A stretch of 64,000 nt of DNA from Nostoc sp. CHAB 5824 (GTDB taxonomy: Bacteria; Cyanobacteriota; Cyanobacteriia; Cyanobacteriales; Nostocaceae), in NCBI RefSeq assembly GCF_020829665.1, contig NZ_JAIVFT010000005.1, positions 295,302 through 359,301 on the forward strand. The letters are read 5' to 3'. Of this stretch, positions 53,713-62,997 are shown piece after piece. Under the pieces are notes generated by a model. It had not been told where the DNA came from and did no database searches. It saw nothing but the letters and a program-made list of their open reading frames with translations. A program made the position numbers and the translations under genes. Each line of letters opens with the position of its first letter. Position 1 is the first letter of the stretch.

Positions 53713-53904
53713 ATGTCTACTTGTTTATCTAGTGTTTTTGATCGCGAGTCCCAGGCTAACTGGGTCAGTAAGTTAACCAAGTCTTATTATCAAGACGATC
53801 AGCAAGCGAAGTTGATGCATTTACAAGCAGAGGTAGACTCTCTGTTGCAGCAGTTGGAAAACCTGAAGCAGCAACGTCTAGCTGACACTAACCAAAAAGA
53901 ATAA
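53713..53904 (+). CDS. Small coiled-coil protein, unknown
   Basis: A 63-aa protein: MSTCLSSVFDRESQANWVSK, then QAKLMHLQAEVDSLLQQLEN, a clear heptad coiled coil to the C-terminus. No known domain; it looks like a genuine small cytosolic protein. Confidence 0.65.
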   Translation: MSTCLSSVFDRESQANWVSKLTKSYYQDDQQAKLMHLQAEVDSLLQQLENLKQQRLADTNQKE

Positions 53905-54004
53905 GTTAGTTTTGGAGATAGCGATGTCTACGACGGGCTACGCCTACGCTTTCCCCCTCTCTAATTTAAATTTGAGTAAGGGGTAAATTTGAGTAAAGGG
54001 CGTG

Positions 54005-56365
54005 CTATTCAAAGCGCTGATTTTTCTCTGACCAGCGCCTCAAACTGTAGTTATGAGCATTTTCTACTAATAAAGCTAAGGATTGCACGCCTGAAAGCTT
54101 GGCGATCGCAGAGAGTCTTTGTAAGTAATTTCCTGTAAAATCAGTGTAAATAACTTCATTGCTATCAGACAAAATTATAGTCCGGTCACGGCGTTGCTCT
54201 GTGTTTTGCTCCTGAATTCCATCTGTAGACTGATTCAATAATGCTATTGCGTCTGCTGAGATAGTCAGTATTATTTCTGGTTGAGCGTTATTTGTTAAAT
54301 CAATCACTTGAACGGGCCAATCACCCAACTTTTCCTGCATCAGCTCAAAGCTAGGAATAGCACCGGCTGGAACTTCACTAGATTGCTGTAAAGATTGCCA
54401 CACACTCGATAACATTACCTTCACCCCTTGGGGATTTCGTTGATGCAGTTCTTGTAGAGTGATTGGAGATGGTTGTACCCATTCCAGTGCTGTATTCGTC
54501 AAAGCTAAAGGTTTGGGTTGGAGAACATCATTTTGATTCTCTGGGATTTTTGGGCCAGCAGCTAATAAGCGCAAAACTTTACCCCGTAGTTGCACCGCTT
54601 TGATAGTGGCTATAGTAATTTTTTGTTCCCCATTAGGTAACCAGACCACAATTTGGATTTCAGGGTCAGAACTGATTCCCAAAGTTTCCCAGAAAAATTT
54701 GGCGGGCGAAGTTTTGGGTGGGTTCAAATTCTCAAAGGGGGAATTTAGCCAGCGTTTCCCGTTATGAAATGCACTCACCTCCACCTGATACCAAACTTGG
54801 TTATCCATGAGTTTCAGGTCTGCTGGGGAATTTGGTTGTAGCCACTCGGTGCTGGTAACTTGAGTAATTGGTTGCACTGTACCAACAATCTCACTAGGGT
54901 GAGTAGAGGATATTTGTGATTTTGCACCCTCACCATTGAGCCTTGCTAACAAATCTTGAATATAGGCAAGGTCATCTTTTGTAATTTTTGGTTGCGCTTT
55001 CAACCAGGAATTAGCATGTCCTTCTCCCTGTTGAACTGCTAAAATCAAAGCGAACCAAGCTTGCACCTCTAGTCTATTTGGATTCACCCGCAACGCTGCT
55101 ACTGTGCGATTCCATAACCGTTTTTCATCAGCTTTGAGTAGAGTAACAATTTCTTGGGCATTATGTGGCGATGCTTCAAACACCTGTAAAGCTTTTCCCC
55201 AGCGACCATCAATCAAATCTGCCAGCACTTCTTGACTAGGACTTGCCCAATTTTTCTGGGCTTGGGTTTTAGTAAGTTGAGAGTGCAAGCGAATCAAATC
55301 CATTTGCGCTTGCGCCGCCTTTGGCAAAACTCCTTTGCGCTGTTTCTTGATGAATTTCAACCATTCAAAAGCTGGTGTCCACAGTCCACTACGGGCAATT
55401 GACAGGGCATTTTGGTATGCAGAATCTTTAAGGGCTGCTGATTGGAGGGTAATCGCCTCTAATTGAATTGGTTTGAGGAATAACTTTAGAGGCTTGACTT
55501 GGTAAACCTGTAAGTGCGGTTCTAAACCTATAGTTTGATCGATAACTAACTCTTTTGTACCATCACTAGTTACCTGCTGCCATTTAGGCAATTGTCCATT
55601 GGGACTTGTCCAAGACAACATTTGTAATAAGTTTGTGCGTTCTGGATTGTAGTATACGATGTGACCGTAGGCGAACGCACTACTTCCTTGTTGGCGTTGA
55701 CCCCGTAAATTAAACCAAACCCCTGATAATGGTGTCCCACCTTCAAAGCGTTGCACTTCAGTTAAAGGTAGGGAAATGTTGATATCCTGTAGTTCTGATG
55801 TCCCATCGAGCAAGGGAGAAATCACAAAGGATTCTTCTGGCCCAGTTACAGGCAATTGAGCCGCTAGATAGTAGTAATTTTCTGACTGAGATTTAAACTC
55901 TAACTCTTCTGAGCGCTGGTAAACCCTGAGTTCAACAAGTTCTTCACAATCAAATTCACAATTAGCACGCTGCTGAAAAACTGGCAGTAAAAACGAGTTT
56001 TTCGCATCCTGATGTAAAAGTAGAGTTTCCGCAAATATTTGGTTTTTTTTACTCAAATCGAGTTGAATTTGTTTAAGAGTTTGGGGGCGTTCGTGATTAC
56101 CAAGGGGAATTTGTGCCCATGCAGGTAAAATTCTATTTAGCCAGCTTACCTGATCTGGATTGAAGATGAAGAGAACGCTAATCCAGGCAAAAGCCATAAT
56201 TAGACTAGCACTACTCAACAGAATTGCGATCGCTAGCGTTGACGACAACCAACTTCCCCGTTTTAACTTTTTCTGGGGTTTTCTAGCGATGCGTTTCACC
56301 ATACCTGCATGAGGTTGATTTTGTTTAGAAGCTTTTGGCGTCAGCTTGCGTGAACGATTTGCCAT
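54005..56365 (-). CDS. Large membrane-anchored protein of unknown function
   Basis: A 786-aa protein. A basic N-terminus (ANRSRKLTPKASKQN...RKPQKKLKRG), one membrane helix about 39-70 (STLAIAILLSSASLIMAFAWISVLFIF), then a long extracytoplasmic domain with two close cysteines (NCEFDCEELVELRVYQRS), a helical TPR-like middle (about 330-470, SIARSGLWTPAFEWLKFIKKQ...), and a C-terminal region with EIILTISADAIALLNQS. I do not recognise a family. Topology suggests an inner-membrane-anchored periplasmic protein. It is divergent from the porin gene. Confidence 0.75.
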   Translation of the reverse strand: MANRSRKLTPKASKQNQPHAGMVKRIARKPQKKLKRGSWLSSTLAIAILLSSASLIMAFAWISVLFIFNPDQVSWLNRILPAWAQIPLGNHERPQTLKQIQLDLSKKNQIFAETLLLHQDAKNSFLLPVFQQRANCEFDCEELVELRVYQRSEELEFKSQSENYYYLAAQLPVTGPEESFVISPLLDGTSELQDINISLPLTEVQRFEGGTPLSGVWFNLRGQRQQGSSAFAYGHIVYYNPERTNLLQMLSWTSPNGQLPKWQQVTSDGTKELVIDQTIGLEPHLQVYQVKPLKLFLKPIQLEAITLQSAALKDSAYQNALSIARSGLWTPAFEWLKFIKKQRKGVLPKAAQAQMDLIRLHSQLTKTQAQKNWASPSQEVLADLIDGRWGKALQVFEASPHNAQEIVTLLKADEKRLWNRTVAALRVNPNRLEVQAWFALILAVQQGEGHANSWLKAQPKITKDDLAYIQDLLARLNGEGAKSQISSTHPSEIVGTVQPITQVTSTEWLQPNSPADLKLMDNQVWYQVEVSAFHNGKRWLNSPFENLNPPKTSPAKFFWETLGISSDPEIQIVVWLPNGEQKITIATIKAVQLRGKVLRLLAAGPKIPENQNDVLQPKPLALTNTALEWVQPSPITLQELHQRNPQGVKVMLSSVWQSLQQSSEVPAGAIPSFELMQEKLGDWPVQVIDLTNNAQPEIILTISADAIALLNQSTDGIQEQNTEQRRDRTIILSDSNEVIYTDFTGNYLQRLSAIAKLSGVQSLALLVENAHNYSLRRWSEKNQRFE

Positions 56366-56592
56366 AGATTGGGGATTAGAGATTAAAAATTGGGGATTGA
56401 AAAAACTCTTTCCTAGTTCCCAGTAGCTAGTTCCCAGTCCCCAATACCCAATACCCTGTTATACTCGCCCTTTCAGAAGTTGCCCAGAAGGATTAAGTCT
56501 AATTTTGGACAAAATCCGTAAATGTCCCCATGTGAACGTTAGATGATCGCGAATACACTCTTCACTTAAGTATGTGAGCAGAGTGTAAAAAA

Positions 56593-58290
56593 TTGAAAGG
56601 TAGACTTATTAGGCGTAGTCATAGCAAAACCTGGATGCTCGCATGGTTACTAATTGCGGGAGTAAATGGAGTTGCACAAAAAGCATTAGCACAAGAGTAC
56701 ATAAATACAGGAACTACTCAGGCACAGGAGAGTATAGATTTAAATTCCCCTTCACTCTCCCCACTAAATCCGATGGCGCAAGTTACATCGGTTTCTCAAC
56801 TCAAGGACGTACAACCCAACGATTGGGCATTCCAAGCATTACAGTCTTTGGTAGAACGCTATGGCTGTATAGCAGGCTATCCAGATAGCAACTATGGCGG
56901 TAATCGTGCCTTAACTCGATATGAATTCGCCGCTGGTGTAAATGCTTGTTTAGATAGAGTCAACGAATTAATCACTACAGCCACCAGCGATTTAGTCACC
57001 CGCGAAGATTTAGCAATATTACAAAAATTGCAATCAGAATTTGCCCCTGAATTAGCAACTTTGCAGGGTCGTGTCGATAGTTTAGAAGCCAGAACCGCCG
57101 AAATCAAAGCCAACCAATTCTCAACAACAACCAAACTGAGTGGACTACTGATAGTTGGCATTCAAGGACGGACTAGCAATCGTGGTGATGTTAATCCTAG
57201 AGATGGACAAAAAGATACAGATGATGCAGGGACAAACACTAATGTTATCTCTCTGGCGCAACTATATTTAACTAGCCAAATCACTCCCCGTAGTTACTTG
57301 TTTACAGGTCTTTTAGATGGTAGAGGTACTACTGCACCTAGATTTACCAATAGTGTTTCTCGGAATGATGTTTTACTTGGCTACGAATTTCCTACAGATA
57401 ACTTGATTGTAAGTGACCTCAATTTTCATTGGCTGGTGACAGATAAATTAGCAGTGATGGTGGGAACAGAAGGCGTAAGTATGCCAGCTGCTTTCCGAGG
57501 CCCCAATCGGGTAGAAAGTGCTGCAACAGGGCCGCTGTCTTATTTTGCCCAAAGAAACCCAATTTTAAATATGGGATACGGTCATGGCGGTATAGCTATT
57601 GATTGGCAATTTGCTAAACGCGCTAGTTTGCAGGCAATTTATACTAGTTATCAACCAGGAAATCCCGGTAAAGATAGCGGTTTATTTGATGGAACTACCA
57701 CTACAGGTGTGCAGTTGTTGCTGACACCAACCGATACTTTAGATTTAAGTTTGTACTACGTTAACAATTACTCTTCGGATGGTTGTTTACTAACTTTTGT
57801 TGGCGATGAATGCTTAACTACAGTTAATACCAGTACCGGAAAATCAGCACCTCTGCAAACTAACGCTGTGGGTGCGACTGTAACTTGGCAAATTTCTCCC
57901 CGCATTAGTGCAGGTGCGTGGGGTGGTTATACTAAATCTTACATTCCTGGGCGATCGGGAAATGTAGAAACAACGAATTATATGGTGTTTCTGAATTTCC
58001 CTGATTTATTTGCTAAAGGAAATTTGGGGGGAATTTATGTCGGTCAACCTCCTAAAATCACCAGTAGCGACTTACCTGTAGGGAATAATGTTCCTGATTT
58101 TGTCAATACTGGTTTAGGACGTGCAGGTGGACAACCAGGGACGACCACTCAAATTGAGGCATTTTATCGTTTCCAGCTAACAGATAACATTAGCATTACA
58201 CCAGGAATAATTCATATTTTGGAGCCTGGTCATACACCAGATAGTGACTCAGTTACTATTGGCATTGTGCGGAGTACTTTTAGTTTTTAA
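56593..58290 (+). CDS. SLH-domain OprB-family outer-membrane porin (iron-uptake porin type)
   Basis: A 565-aa protein. Signal peptide (MLAWLLIAGVNGVAQKALAQ), an SLH domain about 60-125 (VSQLKDVQPNDWAFQALQSLVERYGCIAGYPDSNYGGNRALTRYEFAAGVNACLDR), a short coiled coil (about 135-175) and an OprB-type beta-barrel ending in Phe (RSTFSF). This is the common cyanobacterial porin architecture; relatives move iron or small solutes. The longest frame starts at TTG 56593; the ATG at 56635 also leaves a workable signal peptide, so the start is uncertain. Confidence 0.9.
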   Translation: MKGRLIRRSHSKTWMLAWLLIAGVNGVAQKALAQEYINTGTTQAQESIDLNSPSLSPLNPMAQVTSVSQLKDVQPNDWAFQALQSLVERYGCIAGYPDSNYGGNRALTRYEFAAGVNACLDRVNELITTATSDLVTREDLAILQKLQSEFAPELATLQGRVDSLEARTAEIKANQFSTTTKLSGLLIVGIQGRTSNRGDVNPRDGQKDTDDAGTNTNVISLAQLYLTSQITPRSYLFTGLLDGRGTTAPRFTNSVSRNDVLLGYEFPTDNLIVSDLNFHWLVTDKLAVMVGTEGVSMPAAFRGPNRVESAATGPLSYFAQRNPILNMGYGHGGIAIDWQFAKRASLQAIYTSYQPGNPGKDSGLFDGTTTTGVQLLLTPTDTLDLSLYYVNNYSSDGCLLTFVGDECLTTVNTSTGKSAPLQTNAVGATVTWQISPRISAGAWGGYTKSYIPGRSGNVETTNYMVFLNFPDLFAKGNLGGIYVGQPPKITSSDLPVGNNVPDFVNTGLGRAGGQPGTTTQIEAFYRFQLTDNISITPGIIHILEPGHTPDSDSVTIGIVRSTFSF

Positions 58291-58959
58291 TTCCGTTTGC
58301 ACATAAATATTATTGAACTTAAGTATTGACAGATATTTATACCCAATTGGGCGTAACAAAAAATGAAAATCTCTTTTGCAATATCCCAATACTCAATCCC
58401 CCATGACGACAATTGTTTCTCCTATTTGGAGACGCTGCGCGAACAATGAAGGGTAGCTCCGCAACGTCCGATTTTGAATAGATATAAAAAAAGGTTTGGC
58501 AGTGAGCCGAACCTCTATTATATAAATCCAGTGCATAACAACATCCCGAACTAATTTACTCATTATTTATTCATAGGGCATCTTCCTATAGGATGTGTGC
58601 AAATATCCTAAACCCTGATACTAAATCACCCCAGTATCCCCGAATACTAAAATAGAAAATTAATTGGTCATAGGCTAGAGGCTATGGCAGATTAATTTAG
58701 ATGTTAAAATTAGTAAAATAACTAGAAGAATTTTTACGTCCAAAACTTGTATTGAAGCGATTTTTCCAAGTAGCAAACAAAATAAAAAACGGGATGATTT
58801 ATCCCGTCTAAATAGCTTGAAAGTGGTAATAGACCTTGGATTTTTAAAAAACAGTACAAAGAAAATTCAATATGTTATAAGGCTAGCAAATAATATGAAC
58901 TAAAAAAATGCTAGTTTAGCTAACTCCTAATGTTTTAATCATTTGCATTCTAGCGAATA
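58291..58959. other. Gap with two terminator-like hairpins, no gene
   Basis: Hairpins AGGTTTGGC-AGTGA-GCCGAACCT (about 58491-58514) and ACGGGAT-GATTT-ATCCCGT (about 58789-58807) both have an A-run on their left, that is a T-run if read on the minus strand. They could end minus-strand transcripts, but no gene feeding them is seen. Confidence 0.45.
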
Positions 58960-58961
58960 TA

Positions 58962-59978
58962 CAGCAGATTGCAGGTAGATAGAGTACACTAAACGCTAGT
59001 GCATCAACCGGGACTATGAAAGCTTACTCCATCGAGTTTCGAGAAAAAATAATTAACGCTTACTCTCAAGGCGATACATCAATTAGAAAAATAGCTTCTA
59101 GGTTCGATGTAAGTAAGGCTTTTGTACAAAGGCTGCTTGTACTTAAAAGAACTAAAGGTCATGTAGAGCCACAAAAACAAGGTGGAGGGATGAAGAGTGA
59201 TTTAGATAAACAGAAAATTGAGCTAGCTCAAATGGTAGAAAAATATCCCGATGCAACTTTATCTGAATATTGTGAATATTGGGGACAAACTTATGATAAA
59301 TGGGTAAGCACTAGTGCAATGTGTCGTGCGTTGCAAAGACAAAATTTGACACAAAAAAAAAGACACTGCGTAGCAGTCAATGTGCAACCGAAAGAGTCCA
59401 AAAGCTAAGGTGCGAATTTTGGGAGAAAGTTAAAGCTATAGACCCGGAAAACTTGGTTTTCATCGATGAAATGGGTGTAATACTCAGGTTTAACACGAAG
59501 TCATGCTCGTAGCCCGTGTGGGCAAAGAGCGTATGATTTAAAACCATTTTATAGAGGTGCGAAAGTAACGGTTATTGGAGCAATAAGTTTAAAAAAAGTT
59601 TTAGCTGTCATGACGATGAATGGCTCAATGGATGGAAATGCATTTGAAGTATTTATTCAAAAATGTTTGCTTCCTCAATTATGGGTGGGTGCCGTAGTTG
59701 TTATGGATAATGTGCCATCTCACAAAGTAGCTTCGATTGAACCATTGATTCTATCATTGGGTGCTAGTGTTCTCAATATGTCGCCGTATTCTCCTGATTT
59801 TAATCCGATTGAACTTTGGTGGTCGCAACTTAAATCTTTTTTACGTCAATTCTCTCCAACCACAACAAAAATGGTTGATATTCTTATTGCAACGGCTCTT
59901 GATTTGATTAATCCTAAACATCTAAAAAACTGGTTTACAGACTGTTGCTACTGTACTTCATGAACCTGCAATCTGCTG
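58962..59978 (+). mobile_element. IS630-family insertion sequence
   Basis: The 17-bp inverted ends TACAGCAGATTGCAGGT (58960-58976) and its complement (59964-59980) include a duplicated TA, the standard IS630/Tc1 target. The element proper is about 1017 bp. It carries a frameshifted transposase. Confidence 0.88.
59016..59963 (+). pseudogene. IS630-family transposase, two frameshifts
   Basis: Frame 1 (59016-59408) has the HTH part (FREKIINAYSQGDTSIRKIASRFDVS). Frame 2 (59321-59512) has LVFIDEMGV, the first catalytic Asp block. Frame 3 has CGQRAYDLKPFYRGAKVTVIG, VVVMDNVPSHK and SPYSPDFNPIELWWSQLK, the remaining DDE blocks, and ends at 59963. Two frame changes, near 59365 and near 59490, inactivate it unless frameshifting occurs. 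Confidence 0.88.
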
Positions 59979-59980
59979 TA

Positions 59981-60526
59981 TTACAGATTGATTGTAATGT
60001 CATGCTAAAATGCCAAATAATAAACAACAAAAAGGACGGGGGTTAGCCCATCCTCTGTATAATAAGTAAAAACATCTTGGTAATTTCTGCAATATATCAA
60101 AATACTCTCATAACAATCTGCCAAATTGCCTGAATTGCAACGCCGAAAATATAGTTTTATTTGGTATATAAATGGAGAGAGAAATTATTTAACCATTCAA
60201 TTACGAGATAAATCCTACAAGCGGATTATCTTAACTATTGATAACTAATGAGTCTTGGCAACAAATACTTGCTGCATAGTTAGCCAAATAAAATCAGCCC
60301 TACAACATCAGTGGTGCAGCATTGCTTATTTATGTCAACTTCAGGCAAAATACCGGAGAAAATTTCGTTTCACAATCGAAGAAGGAAATGTTGGCTGCAT
60401 CTTCATCTGCCGCGAGCAAAGGAGGTGGCAACCCATTAATGAGAGTTCCCAGTCTGAGACTGGGAACGAGGCAATCTTTCAAAGGTTTGTCTAGTCAAGC
60501 TTTTACTTTGTTTAATGTTCTTTGGA
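59981..60526. other. Repeat-containing gap, no gene
   Basis: It holds a GGACGGGGGTTAGCCCATCC hairpin (about 60036-60055) and the dispersed GTTCCCAGTCTGAGACTGGGAAC element. Short open frames here overlap the repeat and are not called. Confidence 0.55.
60445..60467. repeat. Dispersed hairpin GTTCCCAGTCT...AGACTGGGAAC
   Basis: Same element as at 32974-32994, again followed by CGAG and, further on, AATCTTT. Confidence 0.75.
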
Positions 60527-60802
60527 TTAACCACCGGCGACAGCTGGGACAATACTTACTTCATCGCCATCTTTAAGAGTCGTGTTTATACCATCTAAAT
60601 GGCGGATATCTTCGCTATCGACGTAAAAATTTACAAACCGACGTAGCTTCCCTTCGTCATCGCACAACCGGGATTTAATACCAGGAAAGCTTTGTTCTAA
60701 AGAGTCCAACAATTCAGCAATGGTGCTACCGCTGGATTCTAGAGTAGCTTGATTATTAGTCAAATTCTGAAGAGTCGTAGGAACTAAAACTGTTACAGCC
60801 AT
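60527..60802 (-). CDS. MoaD/ThiS-family (ubiquitin-like) sulfur-carrier-type protein
   Basis: A 91-aa beta-grasp protein ending in the diagnostic Gly-Gly (VSIVPAVAGG). Motifs: TVLVPTTLQNLTNNQ, TIAELLDSLEQSFPGIKSRL, FVNFYVDSEDIRHLDGINTTL and KDGDEVSIVPA. The C-terminal GG is adenylated and thiocarboxylated in family members. It lies 88 bp behind a threonine-synthase-like gene on the same strand. In Mycobacterium a similar carrier (CysO) feeds a PLP enzyme for cysteine synthesis, so a sulfur-transfer role with the neighbour is possible. That is inference. Confidence 0.88.
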   Translation of the reverse strand: MAVTVLVPTTLQNLTNNQATLESSGSTIAELLDSLEQSFPGIKSRLCDDEGKLRRFVNFYVDSEDIRHLDGINTTLKDGDEVSIVPAVAGG

Positions 60803-60890
60803 AGAAGTACAAAGTTAAGAGTGAAGAGTTAGGGATACAGTTAAGAGTTAGGAGTTATGAATAAAAAAACTCATAACTCATAACTTCTAA

Positions 60891-62195
60891 CTAAACGAGG
60901 ACTTGTTGCCATTCCAAGCGATCTAGAGTACGCGATCGCTCTAGCGCACGTTCAAAACTATCGAGTTTGGCATCAATAGTCAAGGGTTCGCCAACGTAGC
61001 CTTGGATTGCTTCTTGGGTTTTCAGACCATTGCCAGTAATGTAAATCACAGTAGTTTCATCTGGATCGATCTTGCCAGCTTCTACCAGTTTTTTCAGCAC
61101 GGCAACGGTTGTACCACCAGCAGTTTCTGTGAAAATGCCTTCGGTTTCTGCCAGCAGCTTGATGCCATCAATAATTTCTGCATCATTGACTGATTCAATG
61201 TTACCACCAGTCTTCTGCGCTAGTTCCACAGCATAAATGCCGTCTGCTGGATTGCCGATCGCTAGCGATTTAGCAATTGTATTCGGTTTAACTGGCTTAA
61301 TAAAGTCGCGTCCTTCTTTAAAGGCTTGGGCGATGGGTGAACAACCTTCAGCTTGAGCACCACTGAAACGGACTTTTTTGCTTTCTACCAAACCAACTTC
61401 TACGAATTCTTGGAAACCTTTATAAATTTTGGTAAATAGTGAACCAGATGCCAAGGGAGCAACAACATGGTCGGGTAGTTCCCAGCCTAGTTGTTCAGCA
61501 ACTTCAAAACCTAGTGTCTTAGAACCTTCAGAGTAATAAGGACGCAGATTAATGTTGACAAAACCCCAGCCATGTGTATTGGCAACTTCCGAACAAAGGC
61601 GATTTACTTGATCGTAGTTGCCCTTGACGGCCATTAGGGTGGGACTGTAGATCAGGCTACCGATAATTTTACCGGCTTCTAAATCTGCGGGGATGAACAC
61701 ACAGCAGTCTAAACCGGCGTGAGCTGCGATCGCAGCTGTAGAATTTGCCAAATTACCAGTGCTAGCGCAAGAAACAGTAGTGAAACCTAACTCCCGCGCC
61801 CTAGAGAGGGCAACTGACACTACCCGATCCTTAAAGCTAAGGGTGGGCATATTAACGGCATCATTTTTTATATAAAGCTTATTTAGACCCAGGCGACGGG
61901 CAAGACGGTGGGAACGAACTAAGGGAGTCATACCAGTTCCCACATCTATAACATTATCAGTTGCAACAGGCAAAAAGGGACGGTAGCGCCAAATTGAATT
62001 GGGCCCAGCTTGAATTGTTTCACGAGTGACAGTCAGACGTAGGGCGCTGTAGTCATACTTGACTTCTAAAGGTCCAAAGCATAACTCACAAACATTACTG
62101 GCTTTGAGTTCATATTCCGCACCACATTCCTTACACTTCAAGGCTTGAAAGTACGCAGTGCTGGCTTTGGTTTGAGTTGTGATTGCCTGAGTCAT
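60891..62195 (-). CDS. thrC: Threonine-synthase-like PLP enzyme with N-terminal zinc ribbon
   Basis: A 434-aa protein. Residues 21-39 carry CKEC...CELC, a zinc-ribbon-like pair. The PLP domain has Lys near 122 in MPTLSFKDRVV, STGNLANSTAAIAAHAG, and phosphate loop APLASGSLFTKI. It ends with VIYITGNGLKTQEA. It is annotated as threonine synthase in relatives, but the phosphate loop differs from the 51752-52843 enzyme (SGSLFT instead of GNAGNIT), so the reaction may differ. It pairs with the MoaD/ThiS-like gene downstream. Confidence 0.82.
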   Translation of the reverse strand: MTQAITTQTKASTAYFQALKCKECGAEYELKASNVCELCFGPLEVKYDYSALRLTVTRETIQAGPNSIWRYRPFLPVATDNVIDVGTGMTPLVRSHRLARRLGLNKLYIKNDAVNMPTLSFKDRVVSVALSRARELGFTTVSCASTGNLANSTAAIAAHAGLDCCVFIPADLEAGKIIGSLIYSPTLMAVKGNYDQVNRLCSEVANTHGWGFVNINLRPYYSEGSKTLGFEVAEQLGWELPDHVVAPLASGSLFTKIYKGFQEFVEVGLVESKKVRFSGAQAEGCSPIAQAFKEGRDFIKPVKPNTIAKSLAIGNPADGIYAVELAQKTGGNIESVNDAEIIDGIKLLAETEGIFTETAGGTTVAVLKKLVEAGKIDPDETTVIYITGNGLKTQEAIQGYVGEPLTIDAKLDSFERALERSRTLDRLEWQQVLV

Positions 62196-62997
62196 AAACT
62201 AGCTTTCCCTGTTTGTCTGTCGGCTGTCGCCTGATACTAACACGAGCAAAAATACCAGTCAAACATACCCGATAAAAATTGTCGGGTATTCTCAGTAATA
62301 AGTGGAATTTGTAAAACTTTAATGCCAGTAATTCCTATATTTAGTGTTTACACTAGTGTGGTGTATGTCATAAAACAAAACAATATCTTTAATCCCTCAG
62401 TCTTAACACTTAGAAGTCATATGATTAAATTGCATTGTAGTTATGACAAATTTGCATTTATTTAAATCACTATCCCATTTAAGTGATACAGAGCGCTTAA
62501 TTAAACTTGTATTTTTTTATCGAAATGACTCCACAGGGTAGTATGCATATATGCTGCCAAAGACTGAAAAGCGTTTTTAGGATCTGATTAAACCACTAAA
62601 ATTGCTATGTGTGTTGCCAAAATAAAGTTAATTTTTCAGCTTTTATGCACTCATTCATAGCTAGAGAAGTTACTTATTTATACTGAAGATTTTTTCTGCT
62701 ATAAAAGTTACATTGCTGTTTACATCGACAATTCAGCAAAATATAGTAATAAATTACACATATTTGCGATTGCCAGCCTTGAGTCTCAAGGGTAAGCGTA
62801 AAACAAGTAAGCAAGTTATTCCTGCTTATTACCTCAATATAGTTTTAAGGAGTGTCAATAATTTAACAGATCAAATATACGCTCCCCGAAACATGAAGTT
62901 TGGGGGAGATATAATCGGTAATTCTTTAAGGAATTGCCGAACTTTATCCTGTCTCAAAACCCAAGATACAAGTTCAGCAAATAAATAAACTACTTCT
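62196..62997. other. 800-bp AT-rich gap upstream of the surface-protein gene
   Basis: No convincing gene; a 91-codon frame at 62713-62988 lacks any domain and has no good ribosome binding site. It probably holds the promoters of the divergent neighbours. Confidence 0.5.

Noticed and set aside
60255..60576. Two overlapping short frames before the MoaD-like gene
   Set aside because: They run through the dispersed CCCAGTCTGAGACTGGG hairpin and have no conserved pattern.
62713..62988. 91-codon frame upstream of the surface-protein gene
   Set aside because: No domain, no ribosome binding site and it sits where the promoter of the next gene is expected.
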